64,000 nucleotides of DNA from the NCBI GenBank assembly GCA_018401375.1, contig JAGYKR010000009.1, positions 1-64,000 of the forward strand. The letters run 5' to 3'. This document shows positions 42,606 to 51,796 of the stretch, piece after piece. The stretch's first letter is position 1; each line of letters begins with the position of its first letter. A program made the position numbers and the translations under genes. Source of the stretch: Ilumatobacteraceae bacterium (GTDB lineage Bacteria; Actinomycetota; Acidimicrobiia; Acidimicrobiales; Ilumatobacteraceae). A model generated the notes under the pieces. It saw only the letters and a list, made by a program, of their open reading frames with translations. It made no database searches and was not told where the DNA came from.

Positions 42606-45600
42606 ATGTCTGCTTCTGATCACCCCACCGCTCACTTCGGGCCCAACTCTTGGCTCGTGGAAGAGATGTATGACCGTTACCTCGAAGATCCGTCCTCGGT
42701 CGGTGACACGTGGAAGGACTTTTTTGCCGATTATCGGCGTGAGGGTCAAATCCTCCCGAACAGCGCCGGAGCGAATGGTGCCACCAGCGCTCCGATAGCG
42801 CCAACACCGGCTCCGGCTGCAGTTCCCGCACCGGCTGCGGCGGCAGCTCCCGCTCCGGCAACAGCTTCTGCTCTGGGGGTGTCCGATCCCGAGGGTAAGC
42901 CGTTGCGCGGTGTGGCTGCGGCGATCGCTGCGAATATGGAGCGCAGCCTGAGCGTTCCCACCGCCACCAGCTTTCGCAACATTCCGGCCAAGCTGCTCGA
43001 GGTCAACCGGACCGTCATTAACGGTCACCGCGGCCGCACCGGCCAACCCAAAATCAGCTTTACCCATCTGATCGGTTACGCAATCGTGCGGGCGATCGTC
43101 GATGCGGTTCCGGCGATGAACAACTCCTATCTGGTCGATGACGCCGGCACCCCGCGCATCGTGGTTAACGAGCATCTCAATATGGGTCTCGCCGCCGACG
43201 TGGCAAAGGCGGACGGCAGCCGGACCTTGGTGGTGCCGGTGCTCCGCAGTGCCGACACCGTGGATTTTGCCGGGTTCCTCGTGGCCTATGAGGAGATCAT
43301 TCGCAAGGTCCGCAACAACAAACTGACCGTGGAGGATTTTCAGGGGGCTTCGATCACCCTGACCAATCCGGGCACCATCGGGACCGTGCAATCGGTACCG
43401 CGGTTAATGCCGGGCCAAGGCGTGATCGTCGGTGTGGGCAATATCGATTACCCGGCCGAGTTTGAAGGAGCTGACCGGGCCAACCTGTCCTCGCTCGGTG
43501 TCTCAAAGGTGGTCACGATCACGAGCACCTATGACCATCGGATCATCCAAGGTGCCGAGTCGGGACTGTTTTTGAAGCGGGTGCATGAACTGCTGCTCGG
43601 TGAGCACAGCTTCTACCAAGACATCTTCGCCTCCTTGGACATTCCCTATGAAGCCGTGCAATGGCGTCCCGACGTCAACCCGATCGACCGCGAGGAGTCC
43701 ATGCTCCTCAAGCAGGTGCAGGTCGCGAAACTGATTCGGGTGCATCGGGTGCGGGGCCACTTGATGGCGGATCTCGATCCACTGCGCTGGAAGAAGCCAG
43801 TCACCCCACCCGAACTTGATCCGGCTACCTATGGCCTCACCATCTGGGATCTCGATCGCGAGTTCATGACCGATGCGGTGGGCGGCTACACGCGCATGCG
43901 CCTCGGGGATCTGCTCGGATTGCTGCGCGATGCCTACTGCCGTTCCATCGGCGTTGAGTACATGCACATCCAAGACACCGAAGAGCAGATGTGGATCCAA
44001 AGCCAGGTGGAGGTGGCACCTCCGCCGATCTCGGTGGAGCAGAAGCATCGGATCCTTGAGCGGTTGAATGCAGCCGAATCCTTCGAGAAGTTCCTCGCCA
44101 CCAAGTACGTGGGCACGAAGCGATTTGGGATTGAGGGCGCTGAATCGGCGATCCCGATCCTTGATGAGATTTTGTCGGCGGCGGCTGATGAGTCGTTGCA
44201 GGGTGCAGTGCTCGGTATGGCTCACCGCGGTCGGCTCAACGTGTTGTCCAACATCATGGGTAAGAGCTACTCGGCCATCTTTTCTGAGTTTGAAGGCCAT
44301 GTGGACCCCGCAACCGTGCAGGGTTCGGGGGACGTCAAATATCACCTCGGCGCTGTTGGTAAGTACGTCAGCGCAACCGGTGCGGATCTGCGAATTGAAT
44401 TGGCCGCGAACCCGAGCCACCTCGAGACCGTGAACCCTGTGGTCATGGGCATGGTGCGCGCTGCGCAAGACCAGATCGAGCCACCTGGTTCCTTCCCGGT
44501 GTTGCCACTATTGATTCACGGCGACGCTGCGTTTGCTGGCCAGGGGATCGTGGCCGAGTCCCTTGCGATGAGCGACATCAACGGCTACCGAGTTGGTGGC
44601 ACGATTCACCTGATCATCAACAATCAGATCGGCTTTACCACCGCCCCGCAGTTCGCACGGTCCTCGATCTACTGCTCCGATGTTGCGAAGACGGTGCAAG
44701 CCCCGATCTTCCATGTCAATGGCGACGATCCCGAGGCCTGCGTGCGCGTGGCACGCCTCGCATGGGATTACCGCCAGCGGTTCCACAAAGACGTGGTGAT
44801 CGACATGGTGTGTTACCGCCGCTACGGCCACAACGAGGGTGATGACCCGAGTTACACCCAGCCGCTCATGTACAAAGCGATCGCCGAGCGACGCAGCGTT
44901 CGCAAGATCTATGTGGAGAGCCTCGTGAAGCGTGGCGACATCACCATGGAAGAAGCTGAGCAAGCTCTCGCTGACTTCCAGCACAAGTTGCAACTCGCGC
45001 TCGATGAGACTCGGGCTTCCACACCGCCACCAATGAAGGTGCCGCGGCCGCCTAAGCCGCTCGGTGTGCTGCCCCCGATCCCTACCGGGGTGGGCCGTGA
45101 GGTGCTCGATGAGATCTTTGAACACCTGACCAACTACCCCGAGGGCTTCACCCCACACCCGAAACTGGCTAAGCAGTTTGAACTGCGTTCAGAGGCATAT
45201 CACAGCCAAGGAGATCTGGATTGGGCCACAGCGGAGGCATTGGCCATTGGGTCCTTGGTTCGTGAAGGGCATCCGGTGCGTCTGGCAGGTCAAGACTCAC
45301 GGCGAGGTACGTTCAGCCAACGCCATGCCGCTCTGGTGGACTTTGAGACCGGTGAGCCGTGGGTCCCACTCGGCGAGATGCCCACAGCCCAGGCCAAATT
45401 TTGGGTCTATGACTCGTTGTTGTCGGAGTACGCCGCCCTCGGTTACGAGTATGGCTATTCGCTCGGAAACTCTGAAGCACTGGTGTTGTGGGAAGCGCAG
45501 TTCGGTGACTTCATCAACGGCGCCCAGATCATCATTGACCAGTTCTTGGTGGCAGCCGAGGACAAGTGGCATCAGCGCAACGGACTCGTGTTGTTGCTGC

Positions 45601-46244
45601 CGCACGGCTTTGAGGGACAAGGACCCGAGCACTCCTCGGCGCGCATCGAACGCTTCTTGATTCTCGCTGCTGAGGACAATATCCAGTTGTGCAATGCCAC
45701 CACCGCTGCGCAGTACTTCCATCTCCTGCGTCGTCAGGTGCATTCAGAGCGTCGGACCCCTCTCGTGGTTTTCACCCCGAAGCAGGGCCTGCGGATGAAG
45801 CAGACCCGCTCGATGGCGGATGAACTGAGTACGGGTTCATTCTCTGAGGTGCTCGACGATCCGTTCGTGACGGATCCGTCTGCTGTGACCCGGGTGGTGT
45901 TCTGCTCGGGCAAGGTGGCATGGGATGCGATGAGCGATCGCGATGTCCGTAATGCTCCGGTGGCAGTGGTGCGCGTGGAGCAGTTGTATCCGTTCCCGCT
46001 GGATCAAATGAACGCCATTCTTGAGCGTTATCCCAATGCTCGTGAGGTGCGCTGGCTTCAAGAAGAACCGGAGAACATGGGGCCATGGAACTTCGTGGAG
46101 CACCGTATTTGGCGGATCAAGGAACGTGGTTATGACCTGCGCCATGTGGCACGGGTGCCATCTGGTTCACCGGCTACGGGATCCAAGACGGTGCACGATC
46201 AAGAACTCGCCGATCTGATGGACGAGGTCTTCGCCGACCTCTAG
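42606..46244 (+). CDS. kgd: Multifunctional 2-oxoglutarate dehydrogenase/decarboxylase Kgd
   Basis: A 1212-residue TCA-cycle enzyme of the actinobacterial fused type. An E1o-type N-terminus (GPNSWLVEEMYDRYLED, about 8-25), a Pro/Ala linker (about 60-95), an E2 acyltransferase domain without lipoyl part (about 95-330) with the catalytic STYDHRIIQGAESG, and then the ThDP-dependent E1 domains (GMAHRGRLNVL, HGDAAFAGQGIVAES, QLYPFPLDQM). It decarboxylates 2-oxoglutarate and passes the succinyl group to an external lipoyl E2. No GarA or PknG gene, which regulate it in mycobacteria, is in view. The stop abuts the next convergent stop. Confidence 0.97.
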   Translation: MSASDHPTAHFGPNSWLVEEMYDRYLEDPSSVGDTWKDFFADYRREGQILPNSAGANGATSAPIAPTPAPAAVPAPAAAAAPAPATASALGVSDPEGKPLRGVAAAIAANMERSLSVPTATSFRNIPAKLLEVNRTVINGHRGRTGQPKISFTHLIGYAIVRAIVDAVPAMNNSYLVDDAGTPRIVVNEHLNMGLAADVAKADGSRTLVVPVLRSADTVDFAGFLVAYEEIIRKVRNNKLTVEDFQGASITLTNPGTIGTVQSVPRLMPGQGVIVGVGNIDYPAEFEGADRANLSSLGVSKVVTITSTYDHRIIQGAESGLFLKRVHELLLGEHSFYQDIFASLDIPYEAVQWRPDVNPIDREESMLLKQVQVAKLIRVHRVRGHLMADLDPLRWKKPVTPPELDPATYGLTIWDLDREFMTDAVGGYTRMRLGDLLGLLRDAYCRSIGVEYMHIQDTEEQMWIQSQVEVAPPPISVEQKHRILERLNAAESFEKFLATKYVGTKRFGIEGAESAIPILDEILSAAADESLQGAVLGMAHRGRLNVLSNIMGKSYSAIFSEFEGHVDPATVQGSGDVKYHLGAVGKYVSATGADLRIELAANPSHLETVNPVVMGMVRAAQDQIEPPGSFPVLPLLIHGDAAFAGQGIVAESLAMSDINGYRVGGTIHLIINNQIGFTTAPQFARSSIYCSDVAKTVQAPIFHVNGDDPEACVRVARLAWDYRQRFHKDVVIDMVCYRRYGHNEGDDPSYTQPLMYKAIAERRSVRKIYVESLVKRGDITMEEAEQALADFQHKLQLALDETRASTPPPMKVPRPPKPLGVLPPIPTGVGREVLDEIFEHLTNYPEGFTPHPKLAKQFELRSEAYHSQGDLDWATAEALAIGSLVREGHPVRLAGQDSRRGTFSQRHAALVDFETGEPWVPLGEMPTAQAKFWVYDSLLSEYAALGYEYGYSLGNSEALVLWEAQFGDFINGAQIIIDQFLVAAEDKWHQRNGLVLLLPHGFEGQGPEHSSARIERFLILAAEDNIQLCNATTAAQYFHLLRRQVHSERRTPLVVFTPKQGLRMKQTRSMADELSTGSFSEVLDDPFVTDPSAVTRVVFCSGKVAWDAMSDRDVRNAPVAVVRVEQLYPFPLDQMNAILERYPNAREVRWLQEEPENMGPWNFVEHRIWRIKERGYDLRHVARVPSGSPATGSKTVHDQELADLMDEVFADL

Positions 46245-46943
46245 TCAGCGCAGGCTGATGCCGAGCACGGCTTCGAGATCGCGGATCGCCTGATCAGCGG
46301 AGAGCACTTTGATCGTGGTCATCCCCATCGCCGCTGCTGGCTTGAGGTTGATCCCGAGGTCATCGAGATATACCGACTGAGCTGGAGTCACCCCGAGCAT
46401 CTCGCAGGCCATTGCATAGATGCGTGGTTCGGGTTTGCGGATGCCAACCTTGGAAGATTCCACCACCTCATCGAAGCGCGCCATGATCGGTGCTACCTCG
46501 GGCCGAGGCTCACCGCCGGACACGTTGTTCGTGATGCAAGCGGTGCGGTAGCCGGCGGCGATCACCTTGTCCAGCGCGGTCACCATTTCAGGGCGCACCG
46601 CCCCGGACAACAACGCCAAGATGTCGGACCCAGGAATGCGATGTCCGAGAGTTTCGGACTCGGTGGCAAACAACTCATCAAACTCGCCATGGGTGAGTTC
46701 GGTGCGCTCCATCTTGGCCCACGCATTGTCATCAGGGTTGTGAGCGTTAACCGAACGGATGAAGTCGCGAGGTATCCCATGGGCATCTTCGTAAGTGTTG
46801 AACGCTTCGAACGGGCTCGACAAGATCACGCCACCAAAGTCCCACATCACTGCAGCGATCTCAGGTTGGGTAACTGCCTCACCGGTGGTGCGTGCTGATG
46901 TGGTGTGTGCTGATGAGGAACTGTTGGGGGAGTGCGCTGTCAT
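46245..46943 (-). CDS. HAD-superfamily hydrolase
   Basis: A 232-residue HAD subfamily IA protein. The nucleophile is Asp in VMWDFGGVILSSP; the usual second Asp two residues later is Gly, as in epoxide-hydrolase and Acad10-type HADs. Motif II is in ACITNNVSGG, Lys is in SSKVGIRKPEP and motif IV in VYLDDLGINLKPA. The first 23 residues are Ser/Thr-rich and include an imprecise repeat. It ends exactly at the kgd stop. The substrate, probably a phosphorylated or acylated metabolite, is unknown. Confidence 0.8.
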   Translation of the reverse strand: MTAHSPNSSSSAHTTSARTTGEAVTQPEIAAVMWDFGGVILSSPFEAFNTYEDAHGIPRDFIRSVNAHNPDDNAWAKMERTELTHGEFDELFATESETLGHRIPGSDILALLSGAVRPEMVTALDKVIAAGYRTACITNNVSGGEPRPEVAPIMARFDEVVESSKVGIRKPEPRIYAMACEMLGVTPAQSVYLDDLGINLKPAAAMGMTTIKVLSADQAIRDLEAVLGISLR

Positions 46944-46996
46944 TGCGGTGATGTTAGAGCGATGCGACGCGCAGCTCTCAAGTCAGTCGTCTGGAC

Positions 46997-47167
46997 ATGA
47001 GATCCGCGCTCTGGCACCAACAGATGTATACGCTGACAACTCGTGGTGAGGCGGAGTTGCACATGCACGAAGGTGGTGACGCCGAGATGAGCTGCACTCC
47101 CCTCAACACCCGAGGTGAACCACCACTCCGGTGGTCCACCATCACAGGACAGAGACAGGAAATATGA
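46997..47167 (+). CDS. Candidate small upstream ORF of the NYN gene
   Basis: An open frame of 56 codons from ATG 46997 (or 47 codons from ATG 47024) ends in TGA at 47165-47167, overlapping the next gene's ATG by four bases. The ATGA overlap is the same coupling seen between real genes in this window. No ribosome site is clear upstream of either ATG and no homologue is recognised. It could be a leader peptide or chance. Confidence 0.25.
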   Translation: MRSALWHQQMYTLTTRGEAELHMHEGGDAEMSCTPLNTRGEPPLRWSTITGQRQEI

Positions 47168-48432
47168 CGAAGCACACCGGACCGACCCATGTGGTGGTCG
47201 ACGGTTCGAACATTGCGACCGAGGGCCGTTCGGCTCCGAGTCTCGCTCAACTGAATGATGCCGTTTTGGCGTTCATGGCTGAGCATTCCGACATCACCGT
47301 AACGGTGGTGGTGGATGCCACATTCGGCCATCGCATCAACAAGTCCGAAGCCAAAGAGTTTGATGAAGCCGTGGCCAACAACGAGCTGGTGGCACCACCG
47401 GCGGGAGCCGTTGGCCGAGGCGATGCATTCGTGCTCGGCATCGCCGATAAGGCCAAAGCGTTGGTGCTGTCCAACGATTCCTTTCAGGAGTTCCATGGTC
47501 AGTACGAGTGGCTCTTTGATCAGGGCCGTCTGATCGGCGGCAAGCCCGTACCTCATGTGGGTTGGGTGTTCGTGGAACGGGTGCCAGTGCGTGGGCCAAC
47601 GAGTCGTAAGGCCGTACGCGATTCTCAGCGCGGAACCCCAGTGAAGAAGGCCGCGGATTCCACCTCGCGGTCGCGCACTCAAGAGCCCGCGGGGACCAAG
47701 GCCGCTTCGGGGAGATCATCGACTCGTCGCAGTCGCACCACCACCACCACGGTCAGTGCGCACGATCCGATGCCGGTGCCTACCACGCCGCCTCCCGGCC
47801 CGGCTTTACGATCCGATACCGGCCAAGTCAATGAGCTTTTGCCCTTCCTTGAGTTCGTGGAACACCATCCGGTGGGGACCAGTGTTAACGCCATCGTGGA
47901 CACCTACTCCTCCCATGGTGCGTATGTGATGATCGGTACGGTTCGGGCCTACGTGCCGTTGCGTCTGATGAGTTCTCCGCCTCCGAAGAGCGCACGTGAG
48001 GTGATGAAGATTGGTGAGGCCATCACTTTGGTGGTGGACGAGTACGCCCCAGCGCGTCGAAGTATCGACTGCGCCCTGCCGCACATGGCAACGGGAACGC
48101 ATGTTGAGGATTCCTCCGCAGTGATCTCTGCTGCGGTGCACGCCTCACAGTCCGACGGCCCCTCCACCCGGAGATTGAGGTCGCGCCGGTCGCCAGCCAC
48201 AACGGCTGACGAAACCCATAACACGAAAGAAGGAACCGATATGGCAACTAAACCCGCTAAGAAGGCAGCCGCAAAGAAGCCGGCCGCAAAGAAGCCGGCC
48301 GCAAAGAAGCCGGCAGCAAAGAAGCCGGCAGCAAAGAAGGCTGCTCCGAAGAAGGCTGCTCCGAAGAAAGCCGCTCCGAAGAAAGCCGCTCCGAAAAAGG
48401 CTGCAGCCAAAAAAGCTCCCGCCCGTCGCTGA
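47164..48432 (+). CDS. NYN-domain RNase with S1-like domain and histone-H1-like tail
   Basis: A 422-residue predicted RNA enzyme. Residues about 8-135 form a Zc3h12a-type NYN nuclease: VVVDGSNIA, DATFGHR, GRGDAF and VLSNDSFQEF give the acidic cluster. Residues about 140-220 are an Arg/Ser/Thr linker. Residues about 223-305 (LLPFLEFVEHHPVGTSVNAIVDTYSSHG...VGEAITL-type) look like an S1 RNA-binding fold. From residue 360 the tail is Lys/Ala/Pro repeats like bacterial histone-H1 proteins. ATG 47164 follows CAGGAAAT. A second in-frame ATG at 48241 has its own ribosome site. Role in RNA turnover or nucleoid-associated RNA is inference. Confidence 0.78.
   Translation: MTKHTGPTHVVVDGSNIATEGRSAPSLAQLNDAVLAFMAEHSDITVTVVVDATFGHRINKSEAKEFDEAVANNELVAPPAGAVGRGDAFVLGIADKAKALVLSNDSFQEFHGQYEWLFDQGRLIGGKPVPHVGWVFVERVPVRGPTSRKAVRDSQRGTPVKKAADSTSRSRTQEPAGTKAASGRSSTRRSRTTTTTVSAHDPMPVPTTPPPGPALRSDTGQVNELLPFLEFVEHHPVGTSVNAIVDTYSSHGAYVMIGTVRAYVPLRLMSSPPPKSAREVMKIGEAITLVVDEYAPARRSIDCALPHMATGTHVEDSSAVISAAVHASQSDGPSTRRLRSRRSPATTADETHNTKEGTDMATKPAKKAAAKKPAAKKPAAKKPAAKKPAAKKAAPKKAAPKKAAPKKAAPKKAAAKKAPARR
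48241..48432 (+). other. Internal in-frame start producing a possible separate histone-like protein
   Basis: AAGAAGGAACCGAT ends directly before ATG 48241, a normal Shine-Dalgarno at good spacing. From it 63 residues, almost entirely Lys, Ala and Pro, could be made independently as a small DNA/RNA-compacting protein in addition to the full fusion. The upstream residues (ADETHNTKEGTD) are weakly structured. Separate expression is inferred from sequence only. Confidence 0.4.
48253..48420 (+). repeat. 15-bp Lys/Ala/Pro codon repeat array
   Basis: Near-identical 15-bp units, first of the GCCGCAAAGAAGCCG type (KKPAA), then of the GCTCCGAAGAAGGCT type (APKKA), with third-position drift in later copies. 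Encodes the H1-like tail; unit number is likely to vary between strains. Confidence 0.9.
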
Positions 48433-49208
48433 TGCGCATCGCGACCTGGAACGTCAACTCGTTACGGGCGCGTCGAGAGAGGGTCATCGAGTGGATTGCT
48501 GAATCAGAGGTGGACGTCCTTTGCCTTCAGGAAACCAAGATGACCGATGAGGCATATCAGGCTCTCGATCTCGGCCAGTTCGGCTTCGAGAGCGCCCATT
48601 ACGGCTTCGGTCAGTGGAACGGTGTCGCCATCTTGTCCAAGGTGGGGCTCACCGATGTGCAGGTGAACTTTGCATCCGGCGTTGAGCCGGACCACGAATC
48701 GAGGATCATCACCGCGACCTGCGGGGGCATCAGGGTGTCAAGTGTCTACGTTCCCAACGGGCGGGCCCTCGATCACGATCACTACCAGTACAAACTGGGA
48801 TGGTTGGATCGACTCGTGGCCCACCTCGAGGTGGACACCTCACCCGATGCTCCCGTAATCGTGGCCGGTGATATCAACATCGCTCCCGAGGACCGAGATG
48901 TCTATGACATCGATGCACTCGCTGGGTCCACCCATGTGAGCGCTGCTGAACGGGCCCGGATAGCCAACATTGAACGGTGGGGGATGACTGACCTGTTTCG
49001 GCATCACCATCGTGAAGAGTCCGGCATCTATTCGTGGTGGGACTACCGCAATGGGGACTTCCACAAAGGACGCGGGATGCGGATCGATCTGATCTGGGGG
49101 ACCCGACCAGTGGTGGAGGCGAGCAGGTGGTGCATTATCGACCGCAATGCTCGCAAAGGTACTCAACCGAGCGATCACGCTCCTGTAGTGGCAGAAATCG
49201 CACTCTGA
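48432..49208 (+). CDS. xth: Exodeoxyribonuclease III
   Basis: A 258-residue AP endonuclease/3'-5' exonuclease for base-excision repair. Motifs: TWNVNSLRARRERV, CLQETKM, NGRALDHDHYQYKLGWL, GDINIAPEDRDVYD, and the catalytic SDHAPV near the end. The ATG shares its first base with the previous stop (TGATG). The pair implies cotranslation with the NYN protein. It ends 4 bp from a convergent gene. Confidence 0.95.
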   Translation: MRIATWNVNSLRARRERVIEWIAESEVDVLCLQETKMTDEAYQALDLGQFGFESAHYGFGQWNGVAILSKVGLTDVQVNFASGVEPDHESRIITATCGGIRVSSVYVPNGRALDHDHYQYKLGWLDRLVAHLEVDTSPDAPVIVAGDINIAPEDRDVYDIDALAGSTHVSAAERARIANIERWGMTDLFRHHHREESGIYSWWDYRNGDFHKGRGMRIDLIWGTRPVVEASRWCIIDRNARKGTQPSDHAPVVAEIAL

Positions 49209-49212
49209 AGTT

Positions 49213-49683
49213 TTAGGTGGTGCGCATGTACTGCACGCTGAGCGGTGTGCGACTGACGAGGTTCGACGCTAAGTCTGGTCCCTGTTCAGGCTGGACCGGT
49301 TGGGGATAGGTGCGCACGACATTGATCCAATGAGTGCCTTCGAGGACGATCTGAATCTGTAGGTTGACCCGAAGATTGACGCCCGAGACGCCTCCTTGGA
49401 AGTTTGCATCCATCTCCGTGAGCGCCTGAGTCTGACCAGAGGGCATCTCCAGATCGAACCGGTACCGGAACCGACCGAGCGCGGCTCCGGCCTTGAGCGA
49501 CAACAGATAGGTGCCATTCAAGATGAACGGCGGCATCTCCGATGGCGCTTCAGGTCCTTGAGCCCACGAGGTCCATCCATCGATCACCCGGATCAGGCTG
49601 AGCACATTGTCTTTTTCTTCGAGGACTCGCTCACACAGTGCGGCGGTCTGCACGAAGGGTCCGAGGTGTGAATAATCAGTCAT
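49213..49683 (-). CDS. Conserved protein of unknown function (DUF6941-like)
   Basis: A 156-residue soluble protein. The opening VQTAALCERVLEEKDNVLSLIRVIDG followed by a beta-sandwich-like part (LNGTYLLSLKAG..GRFRYRFDLEMPSG) resembles a small actinobacterial family I associate with DUF6941, though I cannot verify this. No signal peptide or catalytic motif. Its gene is 81 bp downstream of the helicase gene on the same strand; the gap holds the 13-bp repeat array. Confidence 0.6.
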   Translation of the reverse strand: MTDYSHLGPFVQTAALCERVLEEKDNVLSLIRVIDGWTSWAQGPEAPSEMPPFILNGTYLLSLKAGAALGRFRYRFDLEMPSGQTQALTEMDANFQGGVSGVNLRVNLQIQIVLEGTHWINVVRTYPQPVQPEQGPDLASNLVSRTPLSVQYMRTT

Positions 49684-49720
49684 TGGTCGGGTCTCCGTGT
49701 GATCGGTGTGTACTTGCGGT

Positions 49721-49772
49721 GATTGCTATGGCTAGTTGTTATGGCTAGTTGCTATGGCTAGTTGTTATGGCT
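49721..49772. repeat. 4 x 13-bp tandem repeat spanning the helicase stop
   Basis: Units GATTGCTATGGCT, AGTTGTTATGGCT, AGTTGCTATGGCT and AGTTGTTATGGCT. Position 6 alternates C/T, so the array is also a 26-bp dimer, as for the array at 19393. The helicase stop codon lies in the fourth unit. Confidence 0.95.
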
Positions 49773-51774
49773 CATCGTGGCGGATGAGTATCTCAGCGAG
49801 ACTTGGGAACCACCGTTGGGCGGTCAAGACTCCCACACCACTGCATGTTGCGAGTTCCTCCACGCTGTGTGGCCTGTGGTCCCCGATCGCGCGAACCACA
49901 GCCATCGAACAAAACTGCTCAGGCAGCATGCCAGCCATGCGAGCGCGTTGGGCTCGCCAGTCCACCAGGTCGCGATGGAGCAGACGCGCAGACTGAGTTG
50001 GCTGACTCGGTGCAGTGTGGGCACGAAGTTCCACTGGTGGGGCTATCACCGGATCGGACTCGGTGGTGAGAGTATCGATTAACGGGCTGATGTGACGGCG
50101 GTACCCGCCACGGCGACCCGCCCATGACACCCAGAGTTGGTCTCGGGCCCGGGTGACCGCCACATATAACAGACGTGCTTCCTCCGACCGTGCTGCTTGG
50201 GTGGACGCCGATCGATGCGGGACGAGGCCGGTCTCCACTCCGGTGACCAGCACCGTATGCCACTCACGGCCTTTGGAGGCGTGGAAGGTGAGCAGGTCCA
50301 CACCCATCTGCCGGCCGTGGCCGAGCGGGTCGGTGGTCACAAACCAGGTCCGCAGTCCGAGGCCGTCTCCCATTGGGTTTTCTCGGAGGTAATCAAGAAC
50401 ACATGCCGCCACCTCGCGTTCGGCGCGGCGTGGGTCAGGTGTGCCGATAGGGCTGTATTGAACGGAGTGCTGAACGGAGTGTTCCTCGGCTTGCTCCAAC
50501 ATGTCATGGGCCCAAGCGCGTAACCGGGCCGCAGAGCCGAGTCGGCCGGCGGTTTCGATGGCGGGGCGATACGGGGACCCGGGCCCGTCCACCCGAGTCA
50601 TGATCGGCACCTGTTCGAGGTGGAGTCGGTCGCGCAGGACTGAGATCTGGGCGTGAGTACGAGCCAGAACAGCCACTTGGCCGGTACGGATGAGATCCGG
50701 ATCGCAACGGCGAAGGAAGTTGGCCACCATCTCGGCTTCGGTGGTCTCATCGGCGGCGGAGCGAATCGTGACTGCGAGTCCATCAGCGCGGCTTGAGATG
50801 GCTGCGGTGGCGGTCTGCTCGGAGGTGGTCAATACGTGCACCCCGGTCTCCACCACCTGTGGGGTGCAGCGATGATTAATGCCGAGACGGATCACCTCAA
50901 TGCCGGGGAAGCGGTCCGCCACGTCGATCAAGAGTCCGGGGTCAGCACCATTGAAACCGTAGACCGCCTGGGCGGGATCGCCGACCATAAACATGTCCTC
51001 GGTTCCGCGGCGCAGATGTTCAACGAGGCGATGCTGGAGCGGGTTTAAGTCCTGAGCTTCATCGATCAAGATGTGCCGAAAACGCCACCGCATGACCTCT
51101 GCGAACTCACGGTCGCGTTCGAACAATCCGAGGCTGACCGACAGCACATCATCGAGATCCATCACACCGCGAGTGCTTTTGATTTTTTGATACTGATGGA
51201 GCGCCTCCACCACTTTGGAACTCGAGCCGGTGGTGCGTCGGCCAGCCTGCCGTGCGGCGGCAATGTATCTGTCAGCACCAATGCCGCGTGCGGCAGCCCA
51301 GTCGATCTCCAAACAGAGTTCGTCGAGGCTTTCCCGGCTCTCACGTCCCATCGCCTCTCGGAGCAGACGAGGACGATCCGACACCACCGTTGGAATAGGT
51401 TGGCGGCGATCGGTCCAATGCTGGCGCAGCACTCCGAGTAGGACCGAGTGAAAAGTCCCAACCTCAATCTTTTCTCGCAGTCCATGGCGAGTCAGTCGAC
51501 GGCGCATCTCCCCGGCGGCCTCACGGGTGAAGGTCAGGGCCAAAGTGTGACGGGGATCGGCATCACCTGCGGTGACCCGAAACATGATCCGAGCGATCAG
51601 CACTCGAGTTTTTCCTGAGCCGGCCCCAGCGATGACCGCCACCAATCGCGACGGGGTGGTGACCGCGTGTAACTGATCAGGGTCGAGACCCTCAAGGATC
51701 GAGGATCCGAGGATCTGAGGTCCGAGAGCGTCCACCCATGTCACGTTAGCGATCCGGGTCGATCCGTGGACCAC
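49765..51774 (-). CDS. UvrD/PcrA-family DNA helicase with C-terminal HRDC-like domain
   Basis: A 669-residue SF1A helicase. Walker A is VIAGAGSGKTRV (about 47), then LTFTREAAGEM, motif II ILIDEAQDLNPLQ, motif III GDPAQAVYGFNGAD, motif IV RLGINHRC, motif V LTFHASKGREW and motif VI LLYVAVTRARDQL. The end (DLVDWRAQRARMAGMLPEQF to RWFPSLAEIL) is HRDC-like, as in mycobacterial UvrD2, which this most resembles. GTG 51774 is the given start; GTG 51744 is an alternative. Its start is 22 bp from the divergent PH-domain gene. Confidence 0.92.
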   Translation of the reverse strand: MVHGSTRIANVTWVDALGPQILGSSILEGLDPDQLHAVTTPSRLVAVIAGAGSGKTRVLIARIMFRVTAGDADPRHTLALTFTREAAGEMRRRLTRHGLREKIEVGTFHSVLLGVLRQHWTDRRQPIPTVVSDRPRLLREAMGRESRESLDELCLEIDWAAARGIGADRYIAAARQAGRRTTGSSSKVVEALHQYQKIKSTRGVMDLDDVLSVSLGLFERDREFAEVMRWRFRHILIDEAQDLNPLQHRLVEHLRRGTEDMFMVGDPAQAVYGFNGADPGLLIDVADRFPGIEVIRLGINHRCTPQVVETGVHVLTTSEQTATAAISSRADGLAVTIRSAADETTEAEMVANFLRRCDPDLIRTGQVAVLARTHAQISVLRDRLHLEQVPIMTRVDGPGSPYRPAIETAGRLGSAARLRAWAHDMLEQAEEHSVQHSVQYSPIGTPDPRRAEREVAACVLDYLRENPMGDGLGLRTWFVTTDPLGHGRQMGVDLLTFHASKGREWHTVLVTGVETGLVPHRSASTQAARSEEARLLYVAVTRARDQLWVSWAGRRGGYRRHISPLIDTLTTESDPVIAPPVELRAHTAPSQPTQSARLLHRDLVDWRAQRARMAGMLPEQFCSMAVVRAIGDHRPHSVEELATCSGVGVLTAQRWFPSLAEILIRHDEP

Positions 51775-51796
51775 ACCGCAGCACTACTGTTTAATC

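Noticed and set aside
48253-48420. Repeat array that could be mistaken for CRISPR
   Set aside because: Units are 15 bp, contiguous without spacers, in frame and encode a Lys/Ala/Pro tail.
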